From contig CP034976.1 in assembly GCA_004026145.2 (NCBI GenBank), positions 15,085,482 to 15,149,481 of the forward strand: DNA of 64,000 nt, in the 5' to 3' direction. The stretch comes from Takifugu bimaculatus. Taxonomy: Eukaryota; Chordata; Actinopteri; Tetraodontiformes; Tetraodontidae. The notes under the pieces are model-generated. The model had not been told where the DNA came from. It saw nothing but the letters and a program-made list of their open reading frames with translations, and searched no databases. Made by a program: the position numbers and the translations under genes. Of this stretch, positions 26,841 to 38,603 are shown piece by piece (positions within the stretch are counted from its first letter, which is position 1; every line of letters begins with the position of its first letter).

Positions 26841-26940
26841 NNNNNNNNNNNNNNNNNNNNNNNNNNNNNNNNNNNNNNNNNNNNNNNNNNNNNNNNNNNN
26901 NNNNNNNNNNNNNNNNNNNNNNNNNNNNNNNNNNNNNNNN
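26841..26940. other. Assembly gap (100 N)
   Basis: Exactly 100 N, the usual placeholder for a gap of unknown length. The left flank ends in a CTTCT-type pyrimidine run after purine-rich repeats, the right flank resumes as ordinary unique sequence. Confidence 0.98.
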
Positions 26941-29900
26941 ATAATGAGGCTACCCACAAGAAAAGGGCCCACAACCCACTCTGCATCCTGACTTGTAATT
27001 TAAGAATGCAGGTCTCTGGCTTAAACCTGAACAGGCTGTTTCTAACTTCCCAGGAGTACTTTAAATTAATAACTTTTTTACTAAAGCACTCTGACCACCA
27101 GGCACACATGAAAAGGAAGTCAGAATTAGCAGGGAGCTATGAAAACCTTCATCATTTACAATCTTTTCTTCAACTTGTCCTATTTTGCTACCTCAACCAA
27201 GCGATGCAGAACTGGCACATGCCAGGCAATGTGGAGAGGTAGCTTGGCTTTGTTTAGTGGTAGGTAGTTGGCACAAAGCCTTTCCGTGTAATGTCTCCGT
27301 CAAAATTGGGCCAAACAGCACATGTTGTTATGCAGGGGGCATGAGTCAGAGTGCTGCGTGTCCTTACCAGCTGTGGTGCTCTTTTCTTTCAGCTTCCTAG
27401 GTCTGTATGCTCAACTGGAGATATTAAACAGGCTACCAAATTATATCAAACATTAAAATGTATTAAACTTCACAGTACTGTATGTGGACTTTGAAGAGGA
27501 CATTTGTGTCTTGGATCCAGACTTGATTCTGAGCCAGATAACTAACAGACTGTGTCATTAACTAAGCCTTAAAGTCCTTTTTAACAGCCTCTGGGTAAAT
27601 TCATGTCTGTGCTTAAAGGTTTGCACATTTTAAAAGCATGGTTCCAATTCAGACCACTGGTTTCCAGTCAAATCATGGTCTTCTCGCAGATACAGATAGA
27701 AAAAAAAAAGGCGTGTTTGTTGGCCAAAACGTGATTAGAAGCAGCATCAAGGTCAGAGCTGACAGGCTGTGCAGTGGTCAAGCATATAACACCCTTAACA
27801 AGCTTTGTTATAAAATTATTCTTACCACTATGTGTGCATCGACTACATATGTTGGCCATACAGTTGTTCTTAACAGGGGGCGGGATAGCACAACCTCCTA
27901 TTAAACACCAAGAATGTGGTCAACAAGTTTGTTTTCATAAGATTAGCATCTTGTCTTCATTGATGGAATATCACCCAATGCAGCTGGTCCTAATGGTTTA
28001 TACAGAGTCCCAGAATATAGGCTTGGAAGCGGTGCACTTTTCAGAATGTTCATTTTTGTTATTACTCATATCCTGTATAGAAGCGAAGACCGGTTCGCTC
28101 ACTCTTTCCAAAATACATTGACACAGACAGCTACGGGTGCTGGGAGGTCAGCAGCAGGAGATGTGTAGTAAGGTGTCTGCTCCGTCAATGGAGCACAGGG
28201 GAGGGAGGCACATTCACACACATGCCCGGATGCAGGTGGATTTTGTCTTTAATGGGAGCTAAATGGGAAATTCCACTTGAATTACAACATGACTCTCAAA
28301 TACCCTGTTAGAGGTTGAAGCAAATGCTTAAGAAGATAACTGAGACCAAATCTAAGGCAGTAAAACAAGCAAACAGTCAACAAGATGGTCAATCATTTTG
28401 ACTTGACTCCCAATCTGCTACTTTCTCTTGACTTAAACTTATCTGAGTCCACAGCCATGCCAATGTAATCCATTATGTGCTGACATATTTGTCTGATAGA
28501 TAAAACAGATAGCCACCGTCTTGGGACAAGTGATAACTTATCTAGTAGGTTCTACAAATCCCTCAATGTGACACCCTACCTTAATTAACCAACACAAACA
28601 TTCTCCATCAAACGGTAACCGAAGTCCTTCACTGCTATTGTTTTCCAAATTTTAACACTTCGGAGGGAATCGATCTGAAAATGGCGGGAAGGGAGGACTG
28701 ACCCTTTCCCTTTTCTTTGAGGTGCGGATAGATTTGAAGTAGTGCAGATTTCCCCATCCTTCCATGCCAAGGTCACTGACCCCTCTTGAAAATAACCAGA
28801 GTGAGTTATGGACTGCACTCCAGTCCCCTCTTTTATCTACAAACGACTCAATACAGTGTCTTGCAAAGCCTCCAAATGAACGTTGTAAATCATGCACACA
28901 CTTCACGCTGAACAATAACACCTAAAAAGCCACTCGGGAGGTGAAAAAAAACTTGACCACCTGGATGTCCGCTGGACAGACCTGCTGACATCATAGGAGA
29001 CATAAAAACTATCACAGTGACAGCGCAGAAGCAAGGAAAAACAGGAATGTCCAAATAGAAATAAATAAATGAATGAAGCACTGATATAAAAGCAAATGAT
29101 GACTATTGCACACTCTCATAATGTTCTTTCCAGAGAATTGTTTCACTGGGTTTACACGGTGTCATTGGCCTGAGAAAATGTCGGTACAGCTGCAGCCTGT
29201 TGAGATATTTTAAAAAGTACCACAGACATTTCTATGGACACAAGGCAACAGTTACGACAAGTCTTAAGTGTCCTGAGAAAGAGTGCAACTTTAAAACTCC
29301 TCCTGCAGAAAAAACATCAAGGTAAAAGTGCAAAAACTTGTGTGCAATGATATGCCAAACTCTAAGAGTTGGCACTAGGAGACAGAGGTGCAGGGACTAA
29401 ACGTGTGACCACAGCTTTAAGTTCTTCTGGTACTCTGGGGTCAAAGGTGCTCTATGTGTGCATTTCTCAATCATCGGCCCTACACAGCCCGAACTCTTCA
29501 TAGACAGAAACACTCAACTCTCCCTCTTTCAAACACATTTCTCCCCTTCCTCCCATCTGGATCACCCCTGACCCAACACACATGCAGCAGCGCACACACT
29601 CTCTTCTCAGGAGAGGGCTTCATTACACAGGGATTACTAAAAAGAAATGTTTTAATCAAGTCGTGCAGACAGCTGCAGACCGCAAGGCGAGAAATTGGCA
29701 ATGACGTGGTTCATCAGGCGTTAAAGGAAAATGCATCAAGAGGCCAGCGTTTGAGTATGTAATGCGTCTGTGAAAGCAAGTAGCATCCTGCCTAGATCAG
29801 ATATGTCTAGAACCTCTAGTTCCTTTTAAAAACATAAAGAAACTGAAGACCTGACAGTTATTCTGCTGTACGATTATTTGGTGAAAAACAGGAGCAGCTG

Positions 29901-30438
29901 CCCCCCCTAATGATGCACGCTCTTCTCTATATTCTTTGACCTTCACATAAGTCCTTAAAATACAGACGGGACTAAACTCCACATAGCCTTTTTCAATCAC
30001 ACATCAGATTCCTCTGTAAACAGTGAAATTTATTTTCTGGAAAGCAATAGAACTTTATTGAGGCCTGAAGGGGAGGACAGTGGAATGCACACCACAGTAG
30101 ATGATAATCCACTCAGAGCTGATAATCCATCTACCCTTCCCTATTTCCCACTGTTTCCCTCCCTCAAGCTTCACTTCCTCAGATGACTAATTCAAGCATT
30201 AACAGAGTTTTGCAGTTGACTGAAAACATCCACAGCTGCTCCTGAATTCAGTGATTATGTCTTATATATCTAAATACACCTCATGACACACTTGATACAG
30301 ATACGGGTATTTTTTAGATGCCAAGAAAACAACCACTGGAGAACCTTGAGGCCCGATTAACGTCATACAGCCGAGTTAAATATCGTGTTGATTTAAGCTA
30401 CCAAATGACACTTCTGATTTAAGTTCAGCGAAAAGCTC

Positions 30439-30600
30439 TTACAGCAGGGAGACTCTGGCCCCTGCGGCAGTAAGCGTACACATGCTGCAAGAACGGCAAA
30501 GATGTTCCATCAGAACAGACGTGTCAATCATGGCGTGCTCGTGCTTCACATTTGCTGATGCCATTTCCTCCATTCCAGGCTCCTCAATACATCCATTGAT
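30439..30600 (-). other. Cryptic exon-like segment with strong acceptor
   Basis: A strong acceptor, a T/G-rich tract ending GCTGTTGCAG, sits at 30601-30610. It is followed by an open frame of 53 codons (INGCIEEPGMEEM...) ending at TAA (30439-30441). No consensus donor is visible inside it. Downstream on the minus strand are AATAAA hexamers near 30055 and 30030. This resembles a 3' terminal exon, but I recognise no VPS13B residues in it. If E13 spliced here, the split codon TG plus A would be TGA, ending the protein at once. Confidence 0.3.
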
Positions 30601-33478
30601 CTGCAACAGCCATAAAACCAAATAAAACTGTCTGACTACCAGATGTACAGGAGAAAATAAAAGTCATCTACAACATGAGCCAACATAGTTTATAGACTGT
30701 GCCACACAAAATATGTTCTGCATTGCGGCTCCCAATCCTTTGCACACTTGTGCTTTGGAGAGAAAAGTGGAACAATATTACATCATATGTCATTCCAGGC
30801 TTTTAATACACACCTGTTAATACATAAAACCTACTTGTCACTCCGTGTCCTCCATCTCTTCAACCTCATCATGTAAAAGCGGCTCCTTCTTCAAATGTTC
30901 CTCTATTTCTTCAAGAAGAGGGGAACCCTAACCCGAGCGCAGTCCCTGCCTGGCTCAACTAAATTAATTCCCTGCTGCTCTTATGGCCTCCAAACCACAA
31001 CTCAAAGCTGAGCATGACCACAGCAACCACACATTGATTTAAGATCATTGAATTATCCCTCATCATAAAAGCTTTCCATAACTTTAAACCTGCTCACACA
31101 AACCTTGATGAGTAATGTAAGTGATTGGTTCATTAAAGAAATCAAAACTAATCAAAGTCTGGTTGAGGGGCAGAGCCGATGCCACAAAAGCCGTGTGTGA
31201 CATCATTCACAAAATTGCATAAGTCATATACAGTAAACGTATACTAAGTGAACAGAAATTGGAGTTTTCCATCCAACGGCCACTCCCTAATCAGATGTCA
31301 TCAGCCAGAAATGATTATTTCAATTCCACTATTTAATGATGTCGCTTGCCAAAATGGCTGGTGGACAAATATAACAGCCACAGCCAGTGTTTTCACCACA
31401 GTGAATGCAGTTCATGTACGTTTGCTGAGTTTGACTTGGATCTCCGTGGCTCCCCACTGAAGGACACAGAAAGCATTTGTCCTCCTGTTCTTGGCTGAGG
31501 TTGAAGACATAGAACAGCAGCAGCTCGCAATGACTAACTATGAACAGGAGTAATGAGGCATTACAATCACACCAGAAGCCTCGTGCCTCAGATGCTTCAA
31601 GCAGCCTTCATAAATCACAACTTGAGCTAATCTAGAGTCTAGACTACTGGTCGAGACACAGTAATGGACTTCTTAACTCCACAGTAAAAGGTCCTACAGG
31701 TAGTGCTAAAGCTGAACTAACCAATGACTTATATCAATAATTACAGAGTTGCCATTCCTTTCTACATTCAGCAGGCTGGTCAGTCTCTCCTGTCTGAACA
31801 GCATGCACCTGTAATGCCACATGCTTCACAAAATTATCCCCTCAGAAATAGCTGGGTGAGCAATGGGGCTGCTAAAAATGCCACATAAAAGCTGGCATGG
31901 GACTGAATTACGACCTGCAGCGTGACGGGGCCTGACAAAGCTGCTGCTGGTGTGTTGGTGTGGTTGGTGGGCCCCGGCCTTGGCCTACTTCCATATGCTG
32001 CTGCTGCTGTCAGGTGGCCCAGTATAAAAGCGATGCTAGATGGGCTGAAAATCGAGTGAATGCACACGTGTGTTCGTGTGTCTGAGAGAGAGGGTGGCGA
32101 CTGGGGGAGATCGCTGCAGGTGGCACCTTCCTCTCCCCACTTTTTTTGTTGCAGGCACTGATTTTGTCTGGAATAATAAATTTCACTGGTAGACCAATTG
32201 CGACTCTGTTGCAGCGGTGCCATTCTTTGCCTCTCAGTCTCCATAAGTGTTAGATCCCTTCATTGCAGTTGAACTCCTATTTACTGCAAGTGGAGGTTCA
32301 GTTAGCAATAGTGACTTACTCTGATTAGCTACCTTGTTTTTTCCATAGATTCTTGTTTTACTCTCTGTTGACTGATTTCCCTTTGATAATCATGATCACT
32401 TGCTTGTAGATACATATTCGCCACATTGATTCTGGAACAAATATGTCAAAGCTGCCCAGAAAATTAACTTCATTATAATTAGCATCTAGTTACTTGTTGT
32501 ACTGGAGCTACTGAAACCAAAGATTTAAATTCCCAGAAAAAACAAAGGAAAAATTTTCAGTGTGAATGCTACAACTTGGCATTCTCAATGTGAAAGGACT
32601 GAATCAGCCCCCGTAGATCACTCGGGGGTGGATGATTACGTTTGTATGCCGCCTACTTTCACATTATTACTGGCAGAGTATTGCCAGCTTATTGGTTTGA
32701 TGCCTCTCACGCGAGATGGTCTTGCAAGACAAAGGGGAAAATGATAAATTCTTAAAAACTGTTTTTTTTTAAGGGAAACCTGACATTTCAGTCTAATTTA
32801 GAAGACTTATTGTACCATGTAAAAATAAACTCCCACATAAAAGCCAAGACTAGCAGGGAAGAGATGTCAGAGAAGCACACTTTTCCCCAGTGAAAACCTC
32901 ACGTTGCCCACTGTGAGAAGCCGGAACCTTTTGTGGTGAGACGGAGAAAACATGAGCTTCATGGTGTACCTTGGGCCAACTCATCAGGAAAGAGGCTCAC
33001 AGCTGTTCAGTGGCTGTCCAAGTCCCCAATGATCACCTGGCAGCCATATATGCTTACTTAAGCATTAGCAGGCCGCACAATGACGAATCCCTTTTTTGTG
33101 TGTGCGAAAGTCTGAGAACTGTGTTCAACAACACAGAGGTGAGAACGTGTGGTGGCTCATGGCTCTCAGTCACCTTTTTCATAGATTACAGAGGAACACT
33201 GATGCTAATCTGGAACTAGCACATCAAGTCTTCATGATCATTTTCAAAGACCACTTTTTTAATGTCTCAGTTCTATACCTTCATGAGCTTTTACCTCCCA
33301 CATTGTTTCATATTTCCTAAAATAGTTCTGAAGCTCTGCTCAGTGTCTTCTCAGAGAACAGAACATCTTGAAAAAATGGTGTTGTTGGAGTTACATCAGT
33401 GCAGAGGAGTGGCCCCAAAACAAACAGTCAAACATAAACGCTACCACCTGGTGGAGTGCATCTTTTGGCTTCCCTTAC

Positions 33479-33549
33479 CTTGTCCATCAACTCTCACATG
33501 CAGCAGAGGACAGCCTGTACATCTTTCAGTGATTGCTCAAGCCCAACAA
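33479..33549 (-). other. Pseudoexon or possible poison exon (71 nt)
   Basis: Bounded by an acceptor TTATTTTTAG and a strong donor CAAG/GTAAGG on the minus strand. It is 71 nt, not a multiple of three, and all three frames meet a stop inside it. Joined to E13 it would read a Cys codon, three more codons' worth of sequence, then TGA. It does not match VPS13B protein. It may be only a chance pair of splice-like sites. Confidence 0.2.
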
Positions 33550-35613
33550 CTAAAAATAAGGCTAAAGCTAAAATTAATTCTCAGCCTCTCACTTCATTAA
33601 TCATCCTAGGCCTATTTCTACACCAAATAGCAAACCAGTGACATCTCACATGTGTCGAAGATACAGTATCAGTACAACAAGAAGCAAATTGGATCATATC
33701 TATTATCCACTTCCTCCATTTCAGTAAGTTCATTATCTTCAAATCCACTAATCATCAAATATCATTCTTTAAGGAGTAAGACGTCACGTGTATTTAATCC
33801 TCGCCAACAGAAAGCCAAATGAAACCTGATATCTGCACTTCCTGCTTAGACACAAATGGCCCAATTTGAAACACTTTATTCTCAAGACTATTAACAGGAA
33901 AGAAGTGAGGAAACGTTACAAAATCTGCCCCTAAAATGAATTGATGATAAATGCCCTGATTTGGACATTGGATTTCTATTATCTATTCTGATGAAGCAAT
34001 CAATTGTTTAAAATATGGACAAACTATTCTAATGCGATCAGCTGGTTTATTAATACAGGTATGTCAAGGGGAACCTTTGAAAAAGTATGAATGATATGTC
34101 TTGGTGTTGGTGCAGGCTTGAAATAGAGCCACAGAAGGGCATTGGTCTGCAAGAGAGATGAGAAAACATCTCGTGATTGTCAGAAAAAAGAAATACCATC
34201 CGCTTGACATCTGAATCCACTATTTGAGGCAGACAAGGAAAAAAGAATTGAGGTGGAAGATCAAACAAGCAGCTAGCAGTTTCTTATTGAGAGCAGACAG
34301 AGCAGGGAACCAGGTTCTGTCTCTAGTCAAACTCACCCTCCTATGTGGCCAGCTAACCACTGTACAGAAGATACAAAGCTCGTCTGGAGAAAGAGTCAAG
34401 AGAACACAAAACCATCTGCAGCCCTTTTAAATCTCAATGAATAGGAGAAAAAAATGTATTCCCATGCTAACACTCTCACACAGGTTTCCTGCTTTAACAG
34501 GCTCTTTGACAGCAAGGTGTGACAGAGAGAGCACAGAGGGGGGTGTGCATGTGTGAGCACACGCACGCATTGGCAGAAGATGAGTATTTCAAAGGCAGAT
34601 TCATAAATTTGTTATCATTTACTGTGCATTTGATTGAAGACAGGCCTAATTCAAACATGATAAAATGTGTTATGTTCAATGAAGAAACTGATGACTGATG
34701 ATGCAAAACAACGCATACAGCTTTTTTTAAAAACTGCTGCGAGGCTCAAATCTTCCATTATCCAAGTGCATCATGCTCTGTGTGCCAACTCTCCGCCTCT
34801 GCATCCTCTTTTGAACTTCTACCCTCTCTTCACCTCTCTCAGGGACAATTCCAGTGACTCATTCTCTGTCTGGGACAAGGACAGAATTGTAGAACTCTGC
34901 TTTATGACCTCTTGAGAGTGTGTTGTCTTATTTTCCTCCCCCTGTTCTTTAAGCCATCTGAGAAATTGTTGCAGATGATATTCGATGACTCCGTTTTTCT
35001 CTTTCCCCCACTGACCACTGAAGAAGTGGCCCATTCATCACTTTTAAAACCCTCTGATGTGCAGCCTGCAAAAGGCTGCGATCTCCGATGCGAAGTAGGG
35101 TGCACAGGCCTGACGGCAAACACACACATGCTTAAAGTGTAAACAGAGGAGATTGCAAGTGCAAACATAAAAAAGAGGTACATCATTAGTCTTTTGGGGA
35201 ATTTTTATGGGCTATTATGGGAATAATCTATGGACCTGGTGTAATAGAATGGCAATTTTTATTCCATATGCTTCTTTTGTCTTTGACAAACTTTGTTAGA
35301 GGTTATTTTTCTATATCTATGCATCATTTTAGCACAAAGTAATGACTACGGTACACATCTAATAAGAAGAACTCAACATAATACAGATGCTCTTACTTCC
35401 GTTTTCCCTTCACAATTGGTCCAGATTTTACACAATCATGCCACGCATGCACAAATCCATTATAGTGCTGGTTTTAAAAGTATGAGCTAAAATATGATTG
35501 TTTGTTGCAGTACCATTCGTCACCACCAGTTACTGGGCTTCCTGGAATATAGTCATTATTCTACAGAACATTTTCTACATGTTCCAAGAATATTTTAACC
35601 TATAAAAACTCAC

Positions 35614-35738
35614 CAGTATGACGGCATCTGGATCAGTTTTCCATAGAGTGCAGTGCTGAAGGAGGGGATGATGGGAATGAGAGGCAGGAACTCCCCTGTA
35701 CTGTCCTGGCAGGTCAGTCCTGCCTGGAAACCAAAGAT
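35614..35738 (-). CDS. vps13b: vps13b exon E13, last recognisable exon
   Basis: 125 nt, phase 0 to 2: IFGFQAGLTCQDSTGEFLPL, IPIIPSFSTALYGKLIQM, PSY, then TG of the next codon (Trp in human). The blocks IFGFQAGLT and IPSFSTALYGKL match human VPS13B. Acceptor CCCCCCAG, donor CTG/GTGAGT. The next human exon begins by completing Trp and then TKRSQIAITEG; no sequence like that was found in the remaining 35.6 kb to the left edge. The split TG codon matters because any downstream exon that starts with A after this donor would create an immediate TGA. Confidence 0.94.
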
Positions 35739-37728
35739 CTGGGGGGAAAAAAGGAAAACATTGGAGAGCGAGGAGTGTAAAACTGAGGGATCTAAAAAGG
35801 AAAAAGGGACATGGAACGTCTGCCACATATAAACTGTTGTTGTTGTTGTAGAAACAAACCCCGACTATTACAAGAAGGAATCACTGTAAAGCTGTCAACA
35901 AAGGCCTTTATACAGTCTGATGCAGGTGCTATTAAATAATCCCTCAGCACAACAACCCGGATAATTCATGTATTCTTAAAGTAGCCGATGCTCAAGTCAT
36001 TTTCCACAATCAGATTATTTGACTTTTTATTCATTTTGTAGATGCGATGGATCCTTTTCTGACAGGAAATGAACTGCAATGTGTAGCATCACTGTCATCA
36101 ACACAGTAGGATTAAACAGCCTGACTATATAATGCTGCGAAACATTTAAATACTGTTAATATGGAGCCTGGTGGATGAAGTCCTGTTTAATAATGGAGGG
36201 AGTGAATGATTGCTGGGCCCAGCTGTCCCACATGCAGCTGCTGTTCATACAGCAGGACTCAAGCAGGTCTCCCAAACCACATGGCCAAGACAAAAGAGAG
36301 AGACAAACATTTGGACAAACCTAAAATGATAATTCATTTTACATTCATATTACACATCAAAACAGTATATCAGGTTGAACCAATTGATTGCCAGATACAG
36401 ATGTAGACATAATAAAACCCCAACAGTGAAATGTAAGCTCGTGGTTATACGGAATGATTCACTGCAAATCCCCTGGGAGGCAAATTCCAAATTCATTTCT
36501 CAGAAAATAAATAAATAATTTAGCAAATATATGATTGGTTAATCTTGTCCTTTCGTCTCCTTGTTAAGCAAAAAAGTTAACTTGGAATTTCTGTCCCCGG
36601 CCATGAAAGAGTGAGACAATAGCCGAGAGAAACACCTTAGCTTTGACAGTCTGTGTCAATAAAAGACTGATTAAGATAAGCCTCGGTTTATACCCGTTTC
36701 AAATCACTTCCTGAAGTGGGTGAATTGCAGCCAGAATGACCTCCACCCTGTCATGATCCCACTGCCAAAATCCAAAAGAAATAGTACCTTGCCAGATACA
36801 GATACTGATTGGTCAGAATAATCCTTGGCCACTGACTGGGTGAGTGTTAACCCTGCAGTGACCCCGTGATAAGAACTAGCAGCATGATGTCCAGCAAACA
36901 TCCTGCCTTAAAAACACACAGACACCAGGCAAGACAAGGCTACTCCAGATTACTCCAGATCTGTTATCCAGGCTTCCTAAAAGGTGGACTTACTGAATTT
37001 GCTCTAGCCACAGCAGATGAATCAATCATCAATTCCTAGAAACCCTAAATGCAATAGTTTTTATCTTAATCACTACATTTGTCTTTATATATTACCATTA
37101 GTAATCAATTCATAACAAAGCATTGTTTTACTACATCTGGAGAAAACATCAGAAATTATAGATACACAGAAACAATTACAAAAATGGGGATGTGACTCAC
37201 AATCCAAGAGCATCTTGTCAGTTTTCCATGTAAAATAAAATCATGAAGGAGACCAGAGATGGGCTGGGGCTCATCAAGAAGCTTAGTGCTGAAATTTTTA
37301 TGACCAAGTAGAAAGGGGTCATCAAGGGCATTAAAAGGGTCTTTAGGGCTGTTTAAGTAGAGACTGGACAGGCTGTGACCAACTGATTCAGACAACACAA
37401 TTCAGGAAGAAAATCCTTTCACTTTTCTATTATTTTCACCGTCGTGAGTAGAAGTTACAGTGTGTTCTCACAAAGTAAACTGAACCTTAACAGCTCCACT
37501 TATCCACTTAGATTTTCTGTTTATTATTTATGAATATTTCTTTTATAAGTGCATTACACTGATGCAGTCAGGAGCCTTGACTTGAAGGTTGTCCAAGGAT
37601 CACTGGCCATAGCCCCTCTACACCCTGTGGCTGTCATTGTGATGAGATCCTTCTAGAAAGGTCTGTAGCAAACATGTAATGCAGCACAACTGTCTCTGAG
37701 TTTCAGAAAGCAACATTTCCATCCATAC
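35739..37728 (-). other. vps13b intron E12-E13 (1,990 nt)
   Basis: Contains a 10-bp unit TACTCCAGAT repeated twice at 36941-36960. No exon or transposon recognised. Confidence 0.85.
36941..36960. repeat. 10-bp tandem duplication
   Basis: TACTCCAGAT twice in a row in intron E12-E13. Confidence 0.9.
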
Positions 37729-37923
37729 CTTGAGGTAGAGGTGTGCATAACAGTGATGTAACAGATTATCTGAAGGCTGGCTGAGGCTGCTGACAGTGCC
37801 AATCAGCTCTGGAGCATACATGGGCACAGAGTGCTCAACGTTTATCCTCTCTACGTGGAACTGGACTGCAGGTAGAGGGCGCACTGGCTGGAACACTGGC
37901 ACGTTGAATAATCCTGATGCATT
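37729..37923 (-). CDS. vps13b: vps13b exon E12
   Basis: 195 nt, 65 codons, phase 0 to 0: NASGLFNVPVFQPVRPLPAV, QFHVERINVEHSVPMYAPEL, IGTVSSLSQPSDNLLHHCYA, HLYLK. The motif HSVPMYA and the stretch SQPSDNLLH.CY match human VPS13B. Acceptor CATCTCCCAG, donor AAG/GTATGG. The first 15 residues are variable, the remainder conserved. The exon is symmetric. Confidence 0.95.
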
Positions 37924-38433
37924 CTGGGAGATGACAATTAAAAGGGTCTGATCAAACATATTCAGTACTGGTACAAAACCAAAGATTCTAATTTATGCAT
38001 AACCTGAAAGTGTCTGCTTACTTAACTCAAAGTCTGTGAAAGAATTAAGCATATTTTGGTGTGTAAATACTAAATTTGACTATTGATAGAAACCTAGAGT
38101 AGATTTGGGGAAAAACGCAAGTAAACCCAAATTATGACTGCATGTTTGCTCAACTTATTGCATGTGTCGTTGCTATGAGTGCTTGTCAATCCTTAGAAAC
38201 AGACATATGCTGTATATAATTTTCAAAATATACTGATAAGATACTGCTTTGGTTATTAGGTAGGTTTTATAGCAAGTATACGTTTAATTAGTGTAGTGTC
38301 TGCGCATCGTGGTCAGATTTGTTTCTCTTCTCTTCCTTATACACTAGATTTCCAGCATAAAATAACCCATAGCATATGAAGAAATTAAAATATAGGCAGT
38401 TGGATGGGAAAGAAAAAAGAAGCTGCACCATAC
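37924..38433 (-). other. vps13b intron E11-E12 (510 nt)
   Basis: AT-rich short intron, donor GTATGG, acceptor CATCTCCCAG. Nothing else seen. Confidence 0.9.
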
Positions 38434-38603
38434 CTTGTATCCCATAATAACTGGCAATAATGCGTGCAGGAGATTGAACTCTGCCATGCAGACAGTGACT
38501 GAGGCTTGCAACAGCGTGAGACACGTTAGTCTGGTTGGGATGAATTCCTCCAAGCTTGATATCTCTTCAGGGGTAGCTGGGCCATGGTTCTCATCAGGCA
38601 TTT
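38434..38603 (-). CDS. vps13b: vps13b exon E11
   Basis: 170 nt, phase 1 to 0. Two bases finish Glu, then MPDENHGPATPEEISSLEEF, IPTRLTCLTLLQASVTVCM, AEFNLLHALLPVIMGYK. Human VPS13B has PEEVASLEEYIPTRH and MAEFNLLDHLLPVIMGEK at this place. The first ten residues are variable linker. Acceptor TATCTGAAG after a T-rich tract, donor AAG/GTATGG. The AEFNLL..LLPVIMG segment is one of the most conserved pieces in the N-terminal region. Confidence 0.95.

Larger units (their letters stand above)
1..35613 (-). other. very long vps13b intron after E13 (partial)
   Basis: No stretch matches the next VPS13B residues, so this is most simply one intron longer than 35.6 kb; a missed small exon, or one hidden in the assembly gap, cannot be excluded. 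Contents: CA/GT microsatellites (91-123, 10910-10939, 15508-15544, 18895-18927, 24771-24824), purine tracts (4651-4815, 6250-6328), G and C runs (10122-10132, 25180-25193), a GGGGA repeat beside a 100-N gap (26733-26940), an old local duplication near 11.3 and 11.9 kb, AT-rich candidate conserved non-coding segments, and two exon-like signals near 30.6 and 33.5 kb. No plus-strand gene was recognised. Confidence 0.7.

Noticed and set aside
31834..32244. Minus-strand open frame of 136 codons
   Set aside because: Composition is low-complexity in part and no domain is visible; treated as chance in intron.
1..35613. The microRNAs mir-599 and mir-875, which lie in a VPS13B intron in mammals
   Set aside because: I looked for their mature sequences in both orientations and saw none; in human they lie in a later intron than the one seen here.
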